Source: Streptomyces speibonae
GTDB taxonomy: Bacteria > Actinomycetota > Actinomycetes > Streptomycetales > Streptomycetaceae
DNA: 5,639 nucleotides
Reading direction: 5' to 3'
Assembly: GCA_000715605.1 (NCBI GenBank)
Contig: KL568522.1
Location: 112,467 to 118,105 of the forward strand
In this document: in pieces, positions 1-5,425 of the stretch
Layout: each line of letters opens with the position of its first letter
Position numbering within the stretch: the stretch's first letter is position 1
The notes under the pieces: model-generated
Told to the model about the DNA's origin: nothing
The model's input: the letters and a program-made list of their open reading frames with translations, nothing else
Database searches by the model: none
Program-made: the position numbers and the translations under genes

Positions 1-1
1 C

Positions 2-244
2 GGCCAGCAGCAGCGCGTCGCCATCGCCCGCGCCCTGGCCTGCGACGTCGACATCCTCTTCGCCGACGAACCCACCGGAAACCTCGACGAGGACACGGCC
101 CAGGGCATCATCGACACCTTCCGCGGCCTCGCCCACGAACAGAACAAGTGCGTGGTGGTCGTCACCCACTCCCAGCAACTGGCCACCCAGTCCGACCGCA
201 TCCTCACCCTCCGCAAGGGCAAGCTGCACCACACGCCCCACTGA
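2..244 (+). CDS. ABC transporter ATP-binding protein, C-terminal part (5' end outside window)
   Basis: This is the last 80 residues of an ABC ATPase; its start lies before the window. It opens within the ABC signature (GQQQRVAIARAL, residues 1-12 of the visible part). The Walker B segment DILFADEP follows at 17-24, with the catalytic Glu in DEP, then the D-loop TGNLD at 25-29 and the H-switch VVVVTHS at 51-57. The TGNLD D-loop directly after DEP and the short ending just past the H-loop (RILTLRKGKL, then seven residues) are typical of the MacB/LolD/FtsE-type ATPases. These work with FtsX-like permeases in lipoprotein, peptide or antibiotic efflux and in envelope signalling rather than in nutrient uptake. 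The ATPase would sit on the inner face of the membrane. No permease gene is visible downstream, so any partner must lie upstream. The substrate cannot be told from this fragment. Confidence 0.93.
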   Translation, partial: GQQQRVAIARALACDVDILFADEPTGNLDEDTAQGIIDTFRGLAHEQNKCVVVVTHSQQLATQSDRILTLRKGKLHHTPH

Positions 245-276
245 GCCCGGGAACTCGACCGGCACCGCCAACGACT

Positions 277-319
277 ACTGGTGCATCGGCAGTTCTCGGA
301 CAGGGGAGACAACACCAGT
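277..319 (+). promoter_or_regulatory. Inverted repeat that could hide the GTG start of the DJ-1/PfpI gene
   Basis: ACTGGTG at 277-283 is perfectly complementary to CACCAGT at 313-319, and T276 with G320 adds a wobble pair. The right arm covers most of the GTG start codon (318-320), while the Shine-Dalgarno site lies in the 29-nt loop. If both arms are in the transcript, folding would bury the initiation codon. The arms could equally be a protein-binding site, or chance. The repeat is seen in the sequence; its function is inference. Confidence 0.3.
303..308 (+). promoter_or_regulatory. Ribosome binding site deciding the GTG start at 318
   Basis: GGGGAG lies 9 nt before GTG at 318. It supports that start over downstream candidates and keeps the twin-arginine motif at residues 3-4, where a signal peptide needs it. 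Confidence 0.75.
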
Positions 320-1064
320 GGAACGCAGGCAGTTTCTACGCCGGACGACAGCAGCGGGCGCGGCCACCCTGGGCGCGGGGACGGTGACGGCGACAACCTT
401 GGGAACGCAGACGGCGGGTGCCGCACCCCGGCGGCGCACCGGGCCGCTGCGCGTCGACATCGTGATGTTCGACGGAGTCGAGGAGCTGGACTGCGTCGCT
501 CCCTACGAGGCCCTCTCCATGGCCGGGGTGCACAGCAGCCGCGGGACCGAGGTCCGCTACGTCACCACCGGGCGCCCCCGGCCGGTACGCGCCGCCTTCG
601 GCAGCCTGATCCACGTCAAACACCGCTGGGCCCCGGAGGAAGCGGACCTGATCGTGGTGCCCGGGGGCGGCGCCTACACACGTCGCGAGGGCCCCGGCAT
701 CTGGGACGAGATCCACAGCGGCGTCCTCCCACGGGCCCTCGCCGCCGCCCCCCGCCCCGGGCTGACCATCAGCGCGGTGTGCACCGGAACGATGCTGCTG
801 GCCGCGGCCGGCCTGACCCGGGGCCGTCCGTGCACCACGCATCACGTCGCCAAGCCGGACCTCGAGGAACAGGGCGGGCTCGTCAAGAACGCCCGCGTCG
901 TCGACGACGGCGACCTCGTCACGGCGGGAGGCATCACCTCGGGCCTGGACCTGAGCCTGTGGCTGGTCCGCCGCGAACTCGGCGCGGACACGGCCGTGGG
1001 AATGGAGACCATGCTGGAATACGAAGCCCGCGGAACCGTCTGGCAGGCGTCCGCACCGTCGTAG
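318..1064 (+). CDS. Tat-exported DJ-1/PfpI family protein (isonitrile hydratase-like)
   Basis: This 248-residue protein starts at GTG with a good ribosome binding site. Residues 1-35 look like a twin-arginine signal peptide: ERRQFLRR matches the RRxFL consensus, an Ala/Thr/Gly-rich stretch follows (11-35), and AGA-A near 33-36 is a plausible cleavage site. The rest is one DJ-1/PfpI (class I glutamine amidotransferase-like) domain, about 44-245. Visible landmarks are VDIVMFDGVEELD (46-58), the glycine-rich VVPGGG (113-118), the nucleophile elbow SAVCTGTML with Cys155, and TAGGITSGLDL (202-212). Spacing of the FDGV..LD Asp58, the VCTG cysteine and the AGGxTxGxD motif resembles isonitrile hydratase and the N-terminal domain of GlxA-type regulators rather than PfpI proteases or human DJ-1. 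No DNA-binding domain follows. The exact substrate cannot be read from sequence. Export by Tat suggests a folded, perhaps cofactor-free enzyme acting outside the membrane. The upstream ABC gene may be co-transcribed (73-bp gap), but no functional link is evident. The last 223 bp overlap an opposite-strand reading frame. Confidence 0.88.
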   Translation: MERRQFLRRTTAAGAATLGAGTVTATTLGTQTAGAAPRRRTGPLRVDIVMFDGVEELDCVAPYEALSMAGVHSSRGTEVRYVTTGRPRPVRAAFGSLIHVKHRWAPEEADLIVVPGGGAYTRREGPGIWDEIHSGVLPRALAAAPRPGLTISAVCTGTMLLAAAGLTRGRPCTTHHVAKPDLEEQGGLVKNARVVDDGDLVTAGGITSGLDLSLWLVRRELGADTAVGMETMLEYEARGTVWQASAPS

Positions 1065-2074
1065 CGGCCAAGGGCGGCGCCGTACCGCTTCGCGGTCATG
1101 GCGCCGGCGTTCGCCGTGGCCCGCTGCCCGTCGGGACGCGGGTGCGGGCCGAGGGCGATACGCGCCGCCACGGGAAGGTGGTCACTCGGCGTGGCCGGCA
1201 AGGTCCACGCCGAGGTGGCCTTCGCGCCCGCCACGAAGATCTGGTCGAGCCGCACCACGGGGAAACGCGACGGCCAGGTGAAACCGAAACCCTCCCCGGC
1301 CGCGGACTGGGCGGAGGCGAAGCGCCGGGTGAGCGGACGCAGCGCGCGGTCGTCGGCGGAGCCGTTGAAGTCGCCCAGGACCACCACGTCGTGGCTCCTC
1401 TCGGCCCGCACCTCCCGCATCAGCCGGCCGAGCGCCTCATCGCGTGCGCGCGTGGTGAACCCGGACGGGGTGACCCGGACCGACGGCAGGTGAACGGCGT
1501 GGACGGCCAACGGGCCTGAGGGACTCTCCACCGTGGCGCGCACGGCGCGGGTCCACGGCATGACGGGCACCACCCGCGCGTCACGCAGGGGGTGGACGCT
1601 CCAGAGGCCGACCGTGCCCGCGTAGAAGTGGTGGGGGTAGAACCCTGCCAGCGCCCGCTCGTAGGTCCGCGCCGTGTCGGGGCTCAACTCCTCCAGCGCC
1701 AGGACGTCCGCCTCGGCGGCCAGCAGGCCTCGTATCGTGCGCTCGGGGTCGGGGTTGTGCTGGTTGACGTTGTGGGTCACCAAGGTGAGGTCTCCCCCGG
1801 GTGACGACTTGTCGGCGAGCGTGCCGCCGAAGACCACGAGCCACGCGGTCACGGGAAGGACCGTCAGCAGTGCCGCCGTCCGGGAGCCGCGCAGCACCGC
1901 GACGGCGCCCCATGCCAGGACCGCGAGTGCCGTCCAGGGCATGGTGTCGACCAGGCTGCCCACCCGTCCGGGGCCGTTGGGAACGAGACGCGGGGCCAGG
2001 ATGACCAGGGGCAGCAGGGCGGTGCAAACGGTCCTCAGCGCGGTCCTGCCGTGGCCGGCGGGTGTCCTCGTCAT
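842..2074 (-). CDS. Membrane-anchored endonuclease/exonuclease/phosphatase (EEP) family protein, VanJ-like, with abnormal C-terminal extension
   Basis: The 410-residue frame has three hydrophobic segments (about 14-30, 46-62 and 67-85), then an EEP hydrolase domain (about 95-309). Visible metal and catalytic motifs are THNVNQHN (Asn102), LALEEL (Glu128), HAVHLPS (His195), VVLGDFNGS (Asp235, Asn237), RLDQIF (Asp277) and the terminal SDHLPVAA (Asp298, His299), so the active site looks complete. Three N-terminal helices followed by an externally placed EEP domain is the arrangement known for VanJ of Streptomyces, which protects against teicoplanin-type antibiotics, probably by acting on an undecaprenyl-linked or similar envelope substrate. 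That function is inferred here from architecture. Start: ATG at 2074, with GGAGG 11 nt upstream inside the end of the carboxypeptidase gene; only 6 bp separate the two genes, so translation is probably coupled. Odd: the domain ends near residue 309 (position 1148), but the frame continues about 101 codons, low-complexity and rich in Ser, Arg, Pro and Thr. These cross the hairpin at 1076-1105 and lie antisense to the DJ-1/PfpI gene from 1064 to 842. Homologues would be expected to end soon after SDHLPVAA, so a lost stop codon is likely. Confidence 0.85.
   Translation of the reverse strand: MTRTPAGHGRTALRTVCTALLPLVILAPRLVPNGPGRVGSLVDTMPWTALAVLAWGAVAVLRGSRTAALLTVLPVTAWLVVFGGTLADKSSPGGDLTLVTHNVNQHNPDPERTIRGLLAAEADVLALEELSPDTARTYERALAGFYPHHFYAGTVGLWSVHPLRDARVVPVMPWTRAVRATVESPSGPLAVHAVHLPSVRVTPSGFTTRARDEALGRLMREVRAERSHDVVVLGDFNGSADDRALRPLTRRFASAQSAAGEGFGFTWPSRFPVVRLDQIFVAGAKATSAWTLPATPSDHLPVAARIALGPHPRPDGQRATANAGAMTAKRYGAALGRYDGADACQTVPRASYSSMVSIPTAVSAPSSRRTSHRLRSRPEVMPPAVTRSPSSTTRAFLTSPPCSSRSGLAT
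1076..1105 (+). terminator. Strong hairpin after the DJ-1/PfpI gene, probable terminator
   Basis: The hairpin begins 12 nt after the TAG stop at 1064. GGCGCC at 1076-1081 pairs with GGCGCC at 1100-1105. G1082-T1099 (wobble) and T1083-A1098 follow, C1097 is bulged, then ACCGC at 1084-1088 pairs with GCGGT at 1092-1096 around a 3-nt TTC loop. That is about 13 pairs with one bulge. There is no T-run, which is usual for high-G+C actinomycete terminators. It also lies inside the C-terminal extension of the opposite-strand EEP frame (about residues 324-333), suggesting this was the original convergent intergenic spacer. Confidence 0.6.
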
Positions 2075-2080
2075 CCTCGC

Positions 2081-3061
2081 TCAGGCCTCCGTTGCGGAGC
2101 TGGCGAGCCGGCTGCGGAGCCCCTCGATCAATGCCCGGCTGTTGTCCAGTGCGGCCCGCATCCCCTCGGGGGCCGTCGTGTTCGCGCGCTGGTGCAGGAC
2201 GGCGCCGAGCATCAGGCGGCTCCTGTCACCGACGCGCACCTCGGAGGCCCACAGCAGGTTGCCGCCCGCCGGGGTGCTCGAGCCGGTCTTGAGACCGACG
2301 ACGCCCGCGGTGCCCAGCAGGCCGTTGGTGTTGTCCAGCTCACCCACGCCGGGGACCGACACCGTCCGGCTCGCCACGATGTCACGGAACACGGGGTTCC
2401 TCATCACCGCGTGGGCCAGCCTCAGTTGGTCCACCGCCGTGCTCGTCGTCGTGTCCTCGATACCGCTGGCCCCGGTGTAGGCCGTGTCGTCCATCCCCAG
2501 TTCCCCGGCGGCGCGCTGCATCTTTCGGACGAACGCCTCCTGGCTCCCCGAGTCCCAACGGGCCAGCAGACGGGCGATGTTGTTGCCGGACGGGATCAAC
2601 AGCATCTCCAGCAGCTGCCGTTCGGAGTACGTGTCACCGGCCCGCACCGCGACGGTCGACTCACCACCGACGCCCACCTCGTACGCGGTCTGCCGGTCCA
2701 CCTCGATCAGCGGCCCCGGCTCGCCCGGCCGCAGCGGGTGCTCGCTGAGGATGACGTGCGCGGTCATCACCTTGGTCAGGCTCGCGATCGGAACCGGCCG
2801 CCGGTCGCCCCGCACCCCCAGGGTCCCCTCGCCTCCCAGGGCCACGGCCGTCTGGCCTTCCTCCGGCCAGGGGACGGCGGCATCCGCCAGGTCCTCCGCG
2901 AGACTGCCGTCCTCGGCGGACGACGTACCGCGACCGCCCTGATCACGGACGGAGCCGGGGCCGCCCAGGGTCAGGGCCACGGCGGCGGCCAGGATCGCGA
3001 GGGTGAGCAGAACGAGTGCGGTGACCGCGGGGCGCCTGCGGTGTGTGGGGGAGAGGGGCAC
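2081..3061 (-). CDS. D-alanyl-D-alanine carboxypeptidase (serine type, peptidase family S11, PBP5-like)
   Basis: This 326-residue penicillin-binding-protein-type enzyme should remove the terminal D-Ala from peptidoglycan pentapeptides on the outer face of the membrane, limiting cross-linking. All three active-site motifs are present and in order: SxxK as SLTK (Ser94 nucleophile, Lys97), SxN as SGN (158-160) and KTG (258-260). The N-terminus has a basic start (THRRR) and a hydrophobic segment at about 12-33, either a signal peptide or an uncleaved signal anchor, followed by a Gly/Ser/Asp-rich linker to about 65. The catalytic domain fills the rest. There is no obvious PBP5-type C-terminal amphipathic anchor, so the N-terminal helix is the probable membrane tether. 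Start: GTG at 3061, with GGAGG 8 nt upstream; the nearby ATG at 3068 is out of frame. It lies 180 bp downstream of the histidine kinase gene on the same strand and 6 bp ahead of the EEP gene. It is not a metallo-DD-peptidase of the VanX/VanY type. Confidence 0.94.
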   Translation of the reverse strand: MPLSPTHRRRPAVTALVLLTLAILAAAVALTLGGPGSVRDQGGRGTSSAEDGSLAEDLADAAVPWPEEGQTAVALGGEGTLGVRGDRRPVPIASLTKVMTAHVILSEHPLRPGEPGPLIEVDRQTAYEVGVGGESTVAVRAGDTYSERQLLEMLLIPSGNNIARLLARWDSGSQEAFVRKMQRAAGELGMDDTAYTGASGIEDTTTSTAVDQLRLAHAVMRNPVFRDIVASRTVSVPGVGELDNTNGLLGTAGVVGLKTGSSTPAGGNLLWASEVRVGDRSRLMLGAVLHQRANTTAPEGMRAALDNSRALIEGLRSRLASSATEA

Positions 3062-3069
3062 GGCACATG

Positions 3070-3074
3070 CCTCC
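3070..3074 (-). promoter_or_regulatory. Ribosome binding site deciding the GTG start of the carboxypeptidase
   Basis: GGAGG on the minus strand, 8 nt ahead of GTG at 3061. It fixes a GTG start where two other possible start triplets lie close by but out of frame. Confidence 0.75.
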
Positions 3075-3078
3075 GGGA

Positions 3079-3103
3079 TCGGCGTGAACGACGGATACGC
3101 CGA
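3079..3103 (-). promoter_or_regulatory. Inverted repeat just upstream of the carboxypeptidase ribosome binding site
   Basis: TCGGCGT at 3079-3085 is complementary to ACGCCGA at 3097-3103, giving a 7-bp stem with an 11-nt loop. It ends 5 bp upstream (minus-strand sense) of the GGAGG site. It could be an RNA hairpin affecting initiation, an operator, or an attenuating structure between the kinase gene and the carboxypeptidase gene. It is seen as a repeat; the role is inferred. The rest of the 180-bp gap (3062-3241) shows no gene and no promoter I can define with confidence. Confidence 0.3.
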
Positions 3104-3241
3104 CCAGGCTGCGGTCCCGATGTGTCCGGCCCGCGGAGCCCGGGACGCCGCAGGCCCGCGATACCGCCTCCGCCGTGTATCAGGTGCGTGTCACTCACGC
3201 GGACGGGAGGCGATCCTCACCGATCACCGTGCACGAGCCCG

Positions 3242-4495
3242 CTAGTGGCCCGGCCCGGCCGGCGGTTGCGACGGCGGCAGGCGCAGCACCGCCACGGCGC
3301 CGCCGTCCACGGCGTCGTTGCCGAACTGCAGGGCCGCTCCGATCACCCGGGCCTGGCCCAGAGCGATCGTCAGCCCCAGCCCGTGCCCACGGCCCCGTTC
3401 CGCCGCGCCCGTGTGGAAGCGCTGCGGACCGTGCGCGAGCAGCCCGGGCGGGAACCCCGGCCCGTGATCACGCACCCGCACGTTCCGGCCCGACACGGTG
3501 ACCTCCACGGGCCCGGCACCGTGCCGGTGGGCGTTGACGACGAGGTTGGAGACGATACGGTCCAGCCGGCGCGGGTCGGTCTCCACCACCGGGGCGGCGT
3601 CGGCCGTGACCGTGGCGGGCAGACCGCTCCTGGCCACCGACTCCTCGACCAGTTCGGCCAAGGGCACCTCCTGGGGCCGGGACTGTTCGGCGCCGGCGTC
3701 GAGACGGGAGATCTCCAGCAGGTCCTCGACCAGGTCGCGCAGTACGCGGACCCGGTCCCGCACCAGATCCGTCGCCTCTCCCTCGGGGAGCAGACCGGCC
3801 GAGGTGACCAGCCCCATCAGCGGAGTGCGCAGCTCGTGTGCGACGTCCGCGGTGAAGCGCTGCTCGCGGGTGATCCGTTCCCGCAGACTGTCGGCCATCG
3901 AATCGACCGTGGCCGAGATCTCGGTGATCTCGTCACCGCCCGACCGTCCCATCCCGGTCCGCGCGCCCAGGTCACCGGCAGTGATGCGGCGCGCCGTACG
4001 GGCCACCCGGCGCAGCCTCCTCGTCGGCAGTTCGGTCACCAGAGCGGTGAGCGGGACCACGACGGCGAGGGTGAGCAGGGAGTACTGCCACAGATGGCGG
4101 TCCAGGGCCCGCCTGGTGAGGTGGTCGGACGTCATGTCGACCCAGACCGCGTACACCTGCCCGTTCTCCTCGCGGGCCGCCCAGAAGCGGGGTGCCGGAG
4201 TCCTGTCCTCGTAGAACGTCGCCTCGCCGTGCCGTTCGGCCTCTTGCAGCAACGGCTCCGGTGTTTCCCCGGGGACGGCCCGCGGCGGTTCCACGCCGGA
4301 GCTCCGGGCGCTGCGGACCGCCTCGTCCAGCGCGACGACGGCCTTGCCCGCGCCTTCGTTCATCGACCGCTCGAGCGTCGACTCGTGCACCAGCAGGCCG
4401 ACGGTGAGCGCCATGGCAACGCAGGCCGCGGCCACCACGCAGATGACCTTCCAGTGCATCGAGCGCAGGTTCAGCAGGGCGCGGACGATCGCCAT
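3242..4495 (-). CDS. Two-component sensor histidine kinase (HAMP-HisKA-HATPase, CseC-like)
   Basis: A 417-residue membrane kinase. The first membrane helix is at about 17-36, an extracytoplasmic sensing region of about 100 residues at 37-136 (no family recognised), the second helix at about 137-154, HAMP at about 155-208, and the dimerisation/phosphoacceptor domain at about 210-268 with H-box VAHELRTP (His220). The ATPase domain is at about 305-408, with N-box SNLVVNAHRH (Asn317, Asn321), G1 DHGPGFP (343-349) and G2 GRGHGLGL (368-375). All catalytic residues are present. Start: ATG at 4495, with GGAG 8 nt upstream and 14 bp after the response regulator stop. The frame is open upstream to 5008, but that part lies opposite the regulator gene and would remove the membrane helix from the N-terminus, so it is rejected. 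Overall layout and the VAHELRTP-to-EDLLEISRLD segment resemble CseC, which senses cell-wall damage in Streptomyces. The paired regulator and the downstream peptidoglycan enzyme fit an envelope signal; the ligand is unknown. Confidence 0.94.
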   Translation of the reverse strand: MAIVRALLNLRSMHWKVICVVAAACVAMALTVGLLVHESTLERSMNEGAGKAVVALDEAVRSARSSGVEPPRAVPGETPEPLLQEAERHGEATFYEDRTPAPRFWAAREENGQVYAVWVDMTSDHLTRRALDRHLWQYSLLTLAVVVPLTALVTELPTRRLRRVARTARRITAGDLGARTGMGRSGGDEITEISATVDSMADSLRERITREQRFTADVAHELRTPLMGLVTSAGLLPEGEATDLVRDRVRVLRDLVEDLLEISRLDAGAEQSRPQEVPLAELVEESVARSGLPATVTADAAPVVETDPRRLDRIVSNLVVNAHRHGAGPVEVTVSGRNVRVRDHGPGFPPGLLAHGPQRFHTGAAERGRGHGLGLTIALGQARVIGAALQFGNDAVDGGAVAVLRLPPSQPPAGPGH

Positions 4496-4509
4496 CGCAC
4501 GTGCTCCGT

Positions 4510-5217
4510 TCAGCGCCGCAGCTTGTAGCCGAAACCGCGGACGGTCTCGATGCGCTCGCTGCCGATCTTCTTGCGCAGCCGCTGCACACACAGATCCACC
4601 ACCCGGGAATCGCCGTCCCAGCCGTAGTCCCACACGTTGCGCAGCAGCGTCCGGCGGTTCAGTACGACACCGGGGTGCGCGGCGAACTCCAGCAGCAGCC
4701 GCAGTTCGGTCGGCGCCAGGGACACGTGCACGCCGCCCCGGCGGACCTCGAGGGCCGCCGGGTCGATGGTCACATCGCCGAAGACCAGCCGGTCGCCCGT
4801 CTGCGGAGGGTCGTCGGCCCGGGCGGTCGACGCGAAGGTGGCCCGGCGCAGCAGCGAGCGGATCCGCGCGACCAGGACGGGGGTGTCGACGGGCTTGGTC
4901 ACGTAGTCGTCGGCCCCCGCCTCGAGGCCGGACACCACGTCGAGGGAGTCGCCGCGTGCCGACAGCATCAGGATCGGGTCCAGGCTGGTCTCCCTGATCC
5001 GGCGGCACAGGCCGATGCCGTCCAGACCGGGCAGCATCACGTCGAGCAGCAGCAGGTCGTAGCCGCCCCGTCGGAAGCGTTCGAGTCCGGTCAGCCCGTC
5101 CTCCGCCACGTCCACCCGATAGCCGTAGCGCTCCAGGGCCATCGCCACGGACGTGCGGATCACCTCGTCGTCCTCGACGAAAAGGATCATGACAGGAGCG
5201 GAGTCAGACATGTGCAT
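4510..5217 (-). CDS. OmpR/PhoB-family response regulator (CseB-like)
   Basis: A 235-residue regulator. The receiver domain is at about 10-125, with the acidic pocket Glu15-Asp16-Asp17, phosphoacceptor Asp59 (LLLLDVMLPG), switch Ser86 (MLSAR) and Lys108 (YVTKP). The winged-helix DNA-binding domain is at about 143-234 and ends in ERIETVRGFGYKLRR, diagnostic of the OmpR/PhoB class. Receiver sequence such as LFVEDDEVIR and GLEAGADDYVTKP strongly resembles CseB of the Streptomyces sigE system, but no sigE or cseA gene is adjacent on the visible side, so this may be a paralogue. Start: ATG at 5217 is the first available; ATG at 5211 (giving MSDSAP) is equally possible. Neither has a convincing Shine-Dalgarno site, so a leaderless transcript or coupling to a short upstream frame is possible. 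It is first in a same-strand series with the kinase (14-bp gap), the carboxypeptidase and the EEP protein. A tandem 11-bp repeat about 105 bp upstream is a likely binding site for this class of regulator. Confidence 0.94.
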   Translation of the reverse strand: MHMSDSAPVMILFVEDDEVIRTSVAMALERYGYRVDVAEDGLTGLERFRRGGYDLLLLDVMLPGLDGIGLCRRIRETSLDPILMLSARGDSLDVVSGLEAGADDYVTKPVDTPVLVARIRSLLRRATFASTARADDPPQTGDRLVFGDVTIDPAALEVRRGGVHVSLAPTELRLLLEFAAHPGVVLNRRTLLRNVWDYGWDGDSRVVDLCVQRLRKKIGSERIETVRGFGYKLRR

Positions 5218-5321
5218 CCATGGAGCGTGGTACCGGTCGGTCTCCCATCATGCCTGTCCCGCGCACCGCTCGTGAGCCCCAAAAGCCCCCGGCACGACCG
5301 CGTCCACGCGTCCGAGCTGGT

Positions 5322-5343
5322 CCGATACACGGCCGATACACAA
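5322..5343. promoter_or_regulatory. Tandem 11-bp direct repeat, candidate OmpR-type operator
   Basis: CCGATACAC occurs at 5322-5330 and again at 5333-5341, a period of exactly 11 bp. A weaker CCGA lies at 5312 in near phase. OmpR/PhoB-class regulators bind as dimers to direct repeats one helical turn (10-11 bp) apart, and such a regulator is encoded next door. The site lies in the 208-bp divergent region, about 105 bp before the regulator start and about 80 bp before the plus-strand small gene, so it could serve either direction. Its use by this regulator is inference. Confidence 0.5.
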
Positions 5344-5379
5344 CTGAGCGCCCCCCGACGCACGACCGGGCCGGTGCGC

Positions 5380-5385
5380 TAGGGT
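5380..5385 (+). promoter_or_regulatory. Possible -10 box for the small membrane protein gene
   Basis: TAGGGT fits the TANNNT pattern of vegetative actinomycete -10 elements and lies 40 nt before the ATG at 5426. The hexamer 17 bp further upstream (GACGCA) is a poor -35 box, so the call is weak. Confidence 0.25.
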
Positions 5386-5425
5386 GCGGTACCGTGCGGG
5401 GCGGTGGAGGGCGGGGGGAGTCAGG

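Noticed and set aside
281..1519. Plus-strand open frame of about 412 codons overlapping the DJ-1/PfpI gene
   Set aside because: It is out of frame with the recognisable DJ-1/PfpI domain, Arg/Gly-rich and motif-free, and has no good ribosome binding site.
2081..3061. VanY/VanX-type glycopeptide resistance peptidase
   Set aside because: The protein has SxxK, SxN and KTG motifs of serine penicillin-binding proteins and no zinc-binding motif of the VanX/VanY type.
2051..4528. Very long plus-strand open frame (about 825 codons) opposite the carboxypeptidase and kinase genes
   Set aside because: Its translation is rich in His, Arg, Gln and Gly with no motif, and it lies antisense to two genes with complete catalytic motifs. 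Long antisense frames are common in high-G+C DNA.
4496..5008. N-terminal extension of the histidine kinase to a start at 5008
   Set aside because: The added residues lie in a shadow frame of the response regulator, are low-complexity, and would bury the signal-like first helix. ATG at 4495 has its own ribosome binding site.
3242..5217. Assignment as the genuine cseB-cseC pair
   Set aside because: Resemblance is clear, but sigE and cseA, which precede cseB in the known operon, are not upstream; a divergent small membrane gene is there instead. Called CseB/CseC-like only.
5299..5314. Tandem CGCGTCCA/CGCGTCCG repeat in the divergent region
   Set aside because: An 8-bp period of very G+C-rich sequence is expected by chance here and fits no known regulator spacing; noted only.
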